DNA of 64,000 nucleotides from Eudorina sp. 2006-703-Eu-15. Taxonomy: Eukaryota > Chlorophyta > Chlorophyceae > Chlamydomonadales > Volvocaceae. A program made the position numbers and the translations under genes. Where the stretch lies: contig BDSI01000156.1 of NCBI GenBank assembly GCA_003117195.1, forward strand, positions 1 to 64,000. The letters are read 5' to 3'. Below the pieces are notes generated by a model. That model made no database searches. It had not been told where the DNA came from and was given only the letters and a program-made list of their open reading frames with translations. Every line of letters begins with the position of its first letter. The first letter of the stretch is position 1. Positions 51,001 to 63,000 of the stretch are shown piece by piece.

Positions 51001-54000
51001 CGGGGCGGACATGCTGACATAACTGTTGAAGAAGGATGGCCACCATGCCGCTCACCTCTGTACAGGCCGTTGTATATCAATGTCCCGTTGCCAGGCATTC
51101 TGCTGACCAAATCAGCGAGTAGGCTGGCGGACAAGCGCTGTAGTTCAACTCCACTGCAAGCCGACGAAATCAGTGAGATGCTGTGTCAGTACGCATGGAG
51201 CTGATAAATACTAATATAAATGTGCAACAGATAGACCAACGCACCTTGCAAACGCCCCGAGGTCGCCTCCGTACATTTGGCAGCGTGCTCTTGCCTCACT
51301 ATACGGCAACGGCGTTGGAAAATAGAACCATTCGCCTTCTCCAATTTGCTTTATCACCGTCGAAGCAAGAACAGCGGCCGCCCTTTCGGATAGCCCTGCA
51401 TGTGTACATACCAGGCATGCAGATAGGCGTTGTAACACGAGGCTAAAAAGCGCGCCTGATGCTAAGGGGCTCGATTGCCTGTGACAGGCGCCTCCTCATG
51501 ATGCATCATGCTCGCCGCCGCGAGCGAGGTCTCGAGCGAAACAAAAAACATAAACCACCGTAGCCTACAACCGCTTAAGCATGCAATCGCTTAAGCCTAC
51601 AACCGCTGATGAGGCCTACAATCGCTTCAGCCTATCTTCACCTTGATTGGCAAAATACCTTGTAAAGTCAATCAATTATATACACCCGCTGGGACTCCGG
51701 GCGGGTAATCACGACGGACGCCCATCACCGACCTGGAAATGGGTTTTGCAGACCAGTCCACCAGGACGTCACGGTCAAGTTAGCTGAGGTACGCTGCTTG
51801 CTGGATAAAGCGGCCGCTTGCACCATCGTGTCTATGTCGATAGTGTCCTTGAACGAAACGAGATTGCCACCTCTGCGAATGACAGCGAGCGGGCACATCA
51901 TCGACGGCAACGAATGAACTGGTTTGCCTATTTTGATCCATATCGTTCTTGTTAATCTTATTATACTTGTTATTCTTGTTGTCCTCGTAATTCTGATTCT
52001 TTCTGCTACTGCTACGTACTGCTACTGCTACTAATATTATTCTCCACATACCTCCTTTGGCAAAATGTCTGGCCCTGATCCCAGTTGAGGCTGACGTTGT
52101 ATGCCAGCAGGTAATCACCATTGCTTGCAGTTACTTGGACCACAGGGATTGCAGCGTCGCTGGCGCTGACGGTTGCAAGTGTGCGGTCAGCAACTATGTA
52201 TGGAACGGCCAGGTGGAGGGAGCGGGACATACACGCACGCGGACGAGGTCGGGTAACACCGTGTAACGAAGAGAAATAATTAGGATAATCAGAGGCAAGA
52301 GTATGTTCGGAACCGATAGAACCGATAGGGGCAAAAAAACAAACGAGAGTCCTTATACAAACCATAAAGATGTAGGATGCAATTATGAATAGGTAAGTAA
52401 GGATTACTGTATGGTGCATTGTATGTATATATGTCGCAGGACTAGCAGATCGGATGGCAGCTGCGCACAAGCCGCATGGTGCGTGTACATGCACGACGTC
52501 CAGTTAACGGCCTTCCCGCCCTCTATCTATCTCTACAATAATCTATCTATCAAGTAACAATGTTCAGCGGATTGCGACGCCTACCCACATACGATGTCCT
52601 GCGAACGGCAGCCCCCATCTCAAGTGAAATGTCATTCAACAGTATCCCGATCGATATCAGCATTTCCCGCACCTGTCTTGCAAAGAGGCCTACGTGCGAT
52701 ACCCTTGCATTCTCGGTCCATCCAAATCGAGCTTGAGTTGGCATACACCGTCATCTCCAGGCAGTCTTCGTTTCCGTTGAGGTTGTTGGGCTCCCCTGAC
52801 GCCCATTGAACTGCGGAGCTGTTAAATACTGTACCATCAACTGCAATGAACTGCTTGCTGTTTACACCTGTTTGTTGGGTGTAGAGTGCACGCATGGCGA
52901 TAAAAAGGGGATTAGTCTCAGTAGCTGGCGCATGTTGCCCTGATGGATTGGATTAATAATGACCTATCAGGCGGAGAGTTTGGGGTTTGGCACATGTAAA
53001 CCCGGAAGAGACTTACCGCGCTGGGCACCCATCCAAGTCTTGACGATGCCGGCTTGCGTCTTAACATTCGCCCAGGCGCTGATAGCACTGATCACGGCAA
53101 GGTTATCTTCGCTGACCTTGCTCGCGAACAGATCGCCTCCATTAGACCTGCAGTTGCAGCACGTGTACGCAACAACCTGGATGCAGCGTGTGTAATCTTG
53201 AGTTTAGGATTTCAAGGGACGCTACACGTCAGCTGCAGGCTTGTCAGGAACTAGCTCAATACAGGATGGACAGTTCATCACAGGACACGTCATCTGTGCC
53301 ACGCAGCGCCTTCAGCTCCGAAAGTGCAACTCTTAAACAGTCGTCCGGGCACACCCACCTGCACAACGCGCGCGCCGCGTACCAATCCACAAGCGTGTCG
53401 AACAGAAGCGCGCGCCTGCCTGGCTCGGAGAGGCTGAGCGACACCACTGGGGTCAAGTCGGAGAACTTGAGCAGTTTCGCCGTCGAGGCGGTGCTGTTCA
53501 CCACTCCCGAAAATCCCAGCGGGCAAGTACTCTGCAGCAACGAGTATATATGCACGCACCCAGCCAGTATGAGATGCTTGCGTGTTGCCTTAGTGCGTGT
53601 TTCTGCGGTGGTAAATGTCTTAAAAGTAGTAGGCCGACCTTTGGGCTGGATGATTAAGGTATGCTTTCACTTCGACCTGCACGAAATCATTACTTATCGG
53701 GAGGGATCGGGAGGGGGCTCCGAGGGTGGCGGGTGATGATGCTGATTACGATACACACTAACAACGTAGCAGGTGATGACGCACACAATACATATGGACA
53801 CGCTGACTCGATAGATGATTGATTGCTACATATGTGGGAGGTAGGCGCTTACTTGCACAGTTGAAGCGCCCGCAGGTTCACTCAAAAGCATGGCGGGGCT
53901 GGTGTATCTTGCCGCTGCCACAGCGGTATTCACAGCGGTGGTGCTGCTGGTGTCCTGGCTGAATTTCGCTGCCGATCCGGACGATGACTGGGCGTTGTCG

Positions 54001-57000
54001 CAATCTATCCGCAATGACAATGTCTCCTTAGCCGGGTTTTCAATTGCCGAGAAGGCCACAACTTTGCTGCCCGCCGGGCACTCGTACTTGAACGGATAGC
54101 CCGGCAGAGGAAGCGGACCAATGCTCGGAAGTTGGGCTGCACAGCAGAGATGGGCCATCCATGCATGTGCTCGCAATTCTCGCAAGCGAGTAGTACGTAA
54201 ATAAGATCACCATGTAGCATTTGCAAACACGCGCGCGCGTCTGGAACATACAGCAGGACTTCGGCGGATGGAACGGGCGGGAAAGCCGATGTATGGTGCC
54301 TGGCTCTCATTATCAAAGCTAACAAAATCAACGTATGCATGCTAGCTAGAGCACTCCTGTGCTTCCGCTTCTGCGTACGTACCTGATAATGCCCCCACAG
54401 TATCTGGCGTGGGCGCGTCCATGCAGCTTAGGCGGACGGCGTGGAGGAAGGAAGTAATATCGTCCAGACTTGACATAAGGCCGAAGATGCCGCTCGCTAG
54501 CTGAGATACCTCGCATCGCTCCAGGTACGCCGTGCCCTGTCAGTTCATACATAATAAGGGCCCTATAATCATACAGCCGAGCCCTAGCTATAATCATACA
54601 TAAAACGTCAACGTTTATGTATGATTATACATGGTTATTCATACATTGTATGCGAGTTAATTGCCCACGTATCGTACCTCCAGGTTATCGTCGCGCATAA
54701 AAAATATCACAAAATGATTTGAAGTCGCAACATATCATTATTTACGGGCGTAAGTTGCTATATTAATTGTTTGAGAGTCTGCGCCAGTGTACGCAATTTT
54801 GTTTTCCCCCGTCATCCCCCGCCGATCCCCCGCCATCCCCTCGGCTGCGGGGACCACGGCGCCTCCGAAGGAGCTGAACTCTAACACGCGGATGCAGTCC
54901 ACCGTATCTGCGGCCGACCCTTCAACGGGCTCAGCGCAAACCCTAGCATGGAGCTGCAAGGAGCATAGTGTCGACAATTCTATCTTTAAGGATATATGAC
55001 AGTGCTACTACCCAGAAACCCTTTTCGCGGGAGTTTGTTATCCACTATTTTGACCGGCCAGATAATGAACAAACGCGTCCACGATACATGCAAGCATGGC
55101 ACATGACCATTTTGATCCGGCTCTGCATATCCGCCTGCTCTTGGATGTTGTAACGTGTACCGTTCGGTACGGATCCCCCCACCTACCACGTACCCTTGCA
55201 TGCAGCTACTGCAGCATGCAATGCACACCGCATCCCACACGCACCTGCTCATCCAGGGTGTAGTCCAGCTGCGAAGTGTGCGCCAACGTGTCGTAGCAGA
55301 GCGCGTTTATGGAGATGATGACGCCCGGTGAGGTTGCCAGGAATGGGTTCGCCACTTGGCTGCCGGTTATGGCCGACACTCCAGCTGGGCAACCGGACGG
55401 TATCAGGCCCACCGTGTCGTTGCGTGCGTCGACGGCGGTGCGCATGACTGCATGTAGCAGGTCGATGACAGCAGCAATCGAGAGAGCTTGCAATCCCGGA
55501 CGCCGTGGTTGGGTGCCGAAATCTGCCAGTTGCTCCATTGCATGCCGAGCTTGTGAAGACATATACAATTTAACTCCCGCCCAGCATTTCAGCAGCCCCA
55601 CCAACCTTTGTTGACGCCGGAGTTACAGGCGATGCCAATTTCACGGAGGAAAAATGACGACCCGGGTATCAACGGGTTACGCTCATGCCTGCATACCGTT
55701 CCGAGGCACCGCCGATCAAAGCCAATTTACAGGCAAAAATAAAGTAGCTTCGTACAGCACGCCAAAAGCAGGGGCGACCGGATGGCTGCTGCGGACCCAG
55801 ACACATTTCGATGGGCCCACTATCTGCTCTGTACGGGTTTGATCTGCCATACCGCCGTGCAACAACAGGAACAGCTTAACTTGGGACCATAAACATTACC
55901 TGCTGAATACAGAGGTGATATACGAGCCGTCCGGACACTGTATGGACCATCGTGTCAGGCCCTTGCTCTCGTACTCGTCGAATTCAGTAGATTCTGCATC
56001 GTACAGCAGGAGACGCGCACGCACACAGTTCGTTACGACAGTTAGAGCGAGCAACGGAAGACTGGAAAGCAAGTAATCTAAGTATCGTTTCTACCACAAA
56101 CGCACGTGACCACACTGTTGTGTTATAGCCCGCCGTGCGAATTGCAGGAAACAAATAATGGACGCACGCGCGTAACAAACCCTTCCTCATGCTGCGTAGC
56201 TAGAAAGCCAGGCGGGCGTCATTGATGAAGGCGGGCTTACCAGTGGGAAGCTCGGGCGCGCGGCGCTTAGCTGCAACACACGCAGCGACGAGACTGCTTA
56301 CAAACGTGCTGGGAATTCCCTGACTGGTTGGGGCCACCTGGTGAGTCCAGCCTAGCTCGTTGATGACGTATCCATCTTTGCACATGAACGACCAAGCCTC
56401 AAAGCCGCGCGGCAGTGAGGTGGCATTCACAGTTGCTGGCGCTGGAGAGTCGGCGCATGTGACGGTCAGGCTGGTCAGAATACTTGGCCGGCTGGCATCC
56501 CAAGATGAAAAGACACCGGCCAGTCCAGCGATGCCGCCGGCGCAGCTGTAATCAACCTGCAGGTAGGCAGCGCGGGAGAGCCCCGGGAGCCATTTGAACT
56601 GAGCATGTGTTGATATGGTGTACGTCCGGCGCACTGTCTGGTTAGGTTCCTTGCTAGGTTCCGTTCGGTGGTCCCGGTTCCGGAGCGCATCTCCTGATCG
56701 GGGCTATTTAGGTATCTTGCTCGAGAGGACTTTTTCTCTGCTCCGTTGATATACAGAATGTAACGATATTCGCCTATAAGCTAGTTGGCTCATACAGGGA
56801 CTCAGCGCAGGTAGCAGCCTGGTTTATGCACAGCATGCATTAGAAGAGTAGTGAGATAGATAGAGCACTTACATAATACCCACGAAACAGCGGCTACAGC
56901 GGCCGGTATACTATCGACACCCATGCACGAGTTCCCGCACTTGTTATTGATAGCTAGGCAACCGTCGCACTTGCATGTTATTTAAACAGTACGTAGTACT

Positions 57001-60000
57001 GCTATCTTAATAATGAAAGGATAAGCTTTCCCTAGCACGGTTTCCAGATTTCTCAGGTGCCAGTGCATAAACCCAGGCAGGCTGGGAACTACTCCGGTGT
57101 ATTTCGTGTGTATGGTTGGGACGACAGAGTTCCTACCTTCTACTACAGCCACCTAGCTTTTCAGGGATTCATGGGCGTCACGAATGCATATGGAAGGGTA
57201 AAAGAGAAAGATTACATACTTCTGGGCCGCTAATAAGCGCAAGCGTGTGTTATTTAATAAGGGGATGGACCGCCGATTTAGGGTTGCCTAGAGTCGGGGC
57301 ATTGGTCACCAGTATTTTGTTCACGCATGCAGGTATCCGCCTGCGGGCCCTTTCCGTGTCACCAGCAGCCAGGGCCCCGAAACCATTTCCTTGTATGTGG
57401 CCGGATCCATCGGCCCCACCCGCTGACGTGCACATCTGCGTGGGGCTATCCCTTTAACCATGACAAGAGGGCACTTGCATCTGGGGCGGACTCGGGCTCA
57501 GCTGAAGCGCCGGGCTTCCCACACAGGACTCCCCAATTCTCAACCATTTTGTCCCGACCCGGATCGAACCGGCGACCTGATGGTCACAGAATAGATGCCA
57601 TAGGAATGACCAAGTTTGGTGGGAAGCTATATGGAAGGGTAATTAAGCGCCGGGCGGGATGGATCAAGAATGTGCGGTGCAGGACTCGCTCATTTTACAT
57701 TTTACCTACTCTTGTGCCTCATTTCTTGCCCTTGCGCTTTACATCGCATGGGAAGTAGTTAACCGGGAGTTTCGGCTCTATACAGCTTGAATCCTTTGCA
57801 ATCGAAACCCGTAGGATTTCGGAGGGCGCAGGAAAAGTGATTTTCCTGGGTCTGTTTTTTTGCAAATTTCGACACAAGATAGTAACACTTCTCGTGGTAA
57901 GAGTGAACGCACGACACATACACAAGAAAAATCGTGAAGAGTGCATACCGTTCGCTGGATTAACCCCTGCGTAGCCTGTGAACCAGCGAAGACCATGTCC
58001 TCCTGTTGAGTGCTGCTGGCAGAAGAAGGGCGGCATGTGCCGCCAAACCCGGACACTGGATTAAGCCCGGCAGGCGTATACAGAATCTTCAGCGTCAAGA
58101 TGCCAACGACGTAACCTTGCGGACAAGCCAGCGAGCCTTGCGCGGACGTGTTATACCAGGGCGATTTGTCCGAAGAGTCACCAATCACAGGGCTGCATGC
58201 CGAGCACGCAGGCTCCCCTGCGCGTGCAAGCAAAGGAAAGGACAGCAGTAACTTTAACACTTCGGCGGCATCGGCGGCACAGCTCCGTCCCCTTTTTTAT
58301 TGGGCATTAGATATCTGGCTTTTTTCAAGCCATGCGTGGTCCCTCACGGGACGTCGCTGATGAAATAAATGAAGCACTTTATAACGAATCCCATGATGAT
58401 ACTCTAGTGTTTAAACCCTAGACAACCTAGTCATAGCAAACACCGAAACGCACATACCAGCAATGGCAGCGAGAGGCGGTGGTGGGCGAGGCGATGGCCG
58501 AGGTCTAGGTGGGGACGAAGGAGGATTGAATGGAGGGCTTGGCGGCAAGTCAGGCCTTGGCGGCGGGGAGTTTGGGCTCGGAGGTCTGGGTTGAGCTGGC
58601 GGGATTGGCCCTGGCGTGGGTTGGCTCGGGGGAGGTGTCGGTGAAGGTGATGACGGCGAAGGTGGCGCTGGAGGCGATGGCGGCCTGGGTGGAGGCGATG
58701 GCGGCAAAGGTGGCGACGGAGGCGATGGCGGCCTGGGCGGAGGCGATGGCGGGCTGGGCAGAGGCGGCGGCTGAGGGCTCGGTGAAGGGCGAGGCGGAGG
58801 TGACGGTGGAGGCTGCGGGCTAGGTGGCGTGCGCGGTGGTGGTGGTCTGATTGTCGGTGGGGGCGCGATTACAACAGGAGGTGGGGAGTCGAACTTCCAC
58901 CACCATGGAGACGGCGGCGGAGGTGGAAGAGGTGGCGGCACAGCTCTCGGAATCGGCGGGCTGGGTGTTGGACTCGGTGGCAGTGGCGGACTTGGCGGAC
59001 GCGGCGGACTCGGGGGCGAGGGCGGAACAGGTGGCGGGGGAGGCTTAAATTGTACTCGCGTGAATAACGGCGGCGACGGGGGTGCGGATGGCAATGGAGG
59101 TGGTGACGGGGGCGGCGGTGGAGGCGCGAAATTGCTGGGTGGCGTGGAACATTCCAGCTGTACGGCCGCCAGCTGATTCATCAAGAGTCGTCCCACGAGA
59201 ATATTGTAGAATTTCAAGGTCGTCCCACGTAGGCCCGATGCCAGAGTTCCCTCGGGACTGGACAGCAATAGGAGCGCGAGGAAAACACGTTACGGTATGT
59301 ACGGCGGCGGCTGACAAGCGCAACATCGCGCTTACTTGTTGATTTTTTGTGTACAAGTAAACATTTTCAAGCGGGCAGCTGTGTGGCTTGATGCATGGGT
59401 TTCGCATTTCGACTGCCACCAACAACGCGCAGCAGAAGTGTGCAAGTTGCCAGCTAGCCGGAAATTATGACTGTGTAAGCACAAACGCGTAACCCGGGAT
59501 GACTCGGGGCTGTAAGCCTGGCTCACATTCCTCCCCTCCTTAGAACCGAAGCGTCCTCGCCGGCCTGTCGGGGTGCCACGGAGCCCGTACTCTACTCGAG
59601 AGTTTATCCTTACGCCTATTACGTACCCCATAGGATCGAACCGACAACCTCGGCTTTGCCAGGATGTACGGCACCGTCTCGATACCGCTTGTACGCACAA
59701 AGGCGTAACCCGGGATGACTCGGGGCTGTAAGCCTGGCTTACAGACCGCCGCCAGTCATGAAGGCGCGTGCTCATGCATGGACGTGTCCATGACTGTCAC
59801 CGGCCAGGAAAACGCTTACTCGAGACGGGACTATGATTGAGGCCAGCAGGTCATGTAGTGACGGACCCAGCCAGCTAGGTGGTCTCACCCAGATCGATAT
59901 ATAACCAACCTAGGTCCATCCACAGGCATGACACGCCAATAAGATAATTGCGCATGCATCTCGTCTGCCCCAGGTTAACCTAATCGATCCACACGCATAA

Positions 60001-63000
60001 CGCGCCAATTACATTCACATACTAGCGTACGCATCTCGCTTGCCTGGTGTACCACCGCGAGGCTTACCAGAGATAGTTGAAGGTGCTTGCTACGGATGTA
60101 GCTGATGAACACCTTGAGCGATTGGAAGAAGCCGACAGGAGCGGCACCACCACACGGCTGCCACACTCCACGCTCAACTGTTTGAGATCACACGCAGTAG
60201 TGGTCATGCATGACTTCTTTCGGAATCGCCAGGGGATTATGTATGTGTTGAAGGTGTCCATCCATTAAAGCAGGATTTGAGCAGGTGGTACGTAAACGAG
60301 TGTGGGATTAAAAGAGCACGGAACAGAGCATATCACGCAGCCGGTCATTAACGTGACATGCGAAAAGCCAGAACGATATATGCATGACTACGTACGTAAA
60401 AATCACCAAGGAGCTCCTCCGTCCGCTGCATCGCTGGACCAGGAGCCGGTCCAATTTTAGAGAATTACCTATTTTTTTTCCGGGACGGACAGCTACTTAC
60501 CGTACAGATGCCGGTGCCGTCAAACGCTCCACGAAACCCTCGCACACCCGTCAGTCCGCAATTTGCGGAGGCCAGGGTTGTGCCGTTCCCGTCAAATCCT
60601 GTCACACGCATCTCCGCTCCAGGGATGTTGCCTGCACACGCTACTCCAGTGTCGAGTATGGTACCGTAGGTTGCCGAGTACAGGAGCGTAATTGCGCCCA
60701 AAATAGGTGTGCTGGACTGGGCACGACACGCTAGCCTGAAGGCGGAGGGCACAGCAGCCGATGTAGATCCATTTTGAACCACCGCCAACAGTGTTCCGTG
60801 GATCGGCCCCACAGTTGATGACGGCGACACGTCGTCTTCAGGAACCTTCTCGCCCTCGTGCATAAACACTGCGCGTCATCAAACCGAAGCAACGAGGCAT
60901 CCAAGCTACCAAGTCAGCGCGAATGTGCACAAGCCTAGTTAGCTTATTTCTAGTGCGACCCGTTGCCCACACCGCGTACGTGTACGCACGTGCGTATGGT
61001 GTATACGGTTCAGCCAGGCAGTGCCCAAGATGGCCAGAGACGGATGCCGTACGCATGCACTGCACTGCGGGGTACGGCTGGAGGCAGGCGTAATTGCGCA
61101 TGAACCACTCACAGGCGGGTCTAGCTGCACCCTATGTTGGGTTGGTGCAAAAGGGATCTGCAACAGCGAACAGAAGTCACCTCCATCCCTACGAACCAGC
61201 TACACACGAGCTTGCGACATTGGTGCGGACGGAGCGATCGGCTGCAGCAATAGAAGGGATCTCCTGTGCATGCATGGCTACATACCAGCGTCGGTCTTGA
61301 AGCAGGTTCGGGTGTCTCCGTTCGTTACGTCCGCGGTGCGGCCGGGGGAGAATGCGTTGCCCTCGGGCCAGGGGCGTCCCATCAGGTAACACTTCGCGCC
61401 TTTCTTGCCGTCCGGGACGTGCATGTAGTACACACTGCAGATGCAAAGTTTCAGCGACGGGTAATGAGGGGCTCGAGAAAGGACGAGGAGCTAGGGAGAC
61501 TGTGGAATGGTGATAATAATAACAGTATCAATAAATGCCGGTGAGGGGCGGTTTGTCTGGGTAGTCTGGGACAGGCAGCCTGCTGGCGGTCCATACGCAG
61601 CAATACCTCTCGACTTGACGCCATCTACTTACGCCATCATTTTTAAACATGACTGGGAGCTGCCACCGGAGTATGCATAAGAAATGCGACATCTCCTCGG
61701 TCTTAAACTGACGCGTTTTGAGCGAGATGGAGAGGTTATTATCGGTTTCCCCTGGCCGCTGAACCTCCCCCTCCCTCCCCGCCACCGCGGCAGTGGAAGT
61801 TGTGAATGACTGCCGAGATGTGCTTGTGCGATTGCAAGGCAAATACCCGCAGATCCCTTAATTTTGCAGCAAAGAACACATTTGCACAACGAACGCATCA
61901 ATGAATACTTGGGCTGGGCGTGATACAGGGAGATGGTCGGCAACATATATACCAACATACCATGTGGGAGACACCATACAAGCTGCCGCGCATTGCCGCT
62001 CCCAGGTGACAACCCGGGTCTCAAGCAGCTCTCCGGGAACCATGAAGGTGTAGCCGCTAGGCCTCGACAGGCAATGGAACGTGGGAGTCAAACTCACTTC
62101 AGGCACACCTGCGGCGTTCAACGCATAACGACCGCTTGGGCAGCCAGACGGCATGACAGGGCCATGCGCGCACCTTCCCAAGAATCGATCCACATGCCAG
62201 TATGCTAGCTAGCTATAGCGGTGCGTGAGCTGCAAATGCCGGCAAGATAACCACTACCGACGACATACATCAAGGTGCCGCTCATCATGCGCGCTACGTC
62301 ACCAATCCCTCTGGCACCCGCACGATGGAGTGATAGGTTGGACTTACCCGCCTGGCAGACCAGAGGTAGGCGCTCCTCGCAGGATAGCGAGTATATACCC
62401 CGTGACATCGCGTACGTCAACGGTGAAGGAGGAGGAGGTGATGGTGGTGGTGGGGATGGGTCTTCTACAAAACTTGGTGGGGGCGGAGGGGGAGGCGGGG
62501 ATGGGGACCTTGCACTTCTGGGAGGAGGTTGCGGGGGAAACGTCGGCGCAGGGCTGGGGGGAGGGGGCGATGGCGCTTCGGGGGGTCGTGGGCTGGGCGG
62601 CGGCGGTGATGGCACACGGGTAACCGCGACGTTCTGCGCCGAGGAATTCCAGTAGCCGTAAAGTCCGCCATCGCTAAGAGTGACATTAGCCCGAGTATCA
62701 ACCACTAACAGTCCACACATCGCGTCTCCGAAGTCATCTGAGTCCCACTTGCTGGTGATACTGTCAGGAGCAATCGCGCCATCGGACCAAAATATCTGCG
62801 CGAACATATTAAGAGCATCATAAGTAAATTAGTTCGTGGCTTGGTATTAGGGCTGTTGCACCTCGCTGCCACTACTGCGCTAGCCGTAAAGCGCACAAGC
62901 AATACTTCAGCATGATCTTTCATTTTTCATAACGCAATAATGATACACTACCAATAAACATTGCATGAGCACGTGTCCCGGTATGTACATCAAACCATCT

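Noticed and set aside
57949..58260. Possible signal peptide MLKLLLSFPLLARAG starting a new gene
   Set aside because: The run is the pyrimidine-rich tail of an intron directly before a CAG acceptor; the exon joins its neighbours in phase 1 and phase 0.
58530..59176. Plus-strand Gly/Ala-rich and Gly-rich open frames (also at 44581-44796 and 62275-62655)
   Set aside because: They are exact antisense shadows of the minus-strand proline-rich exons; GC-skewed CCN/CCG codons read as GGN on the other strand.
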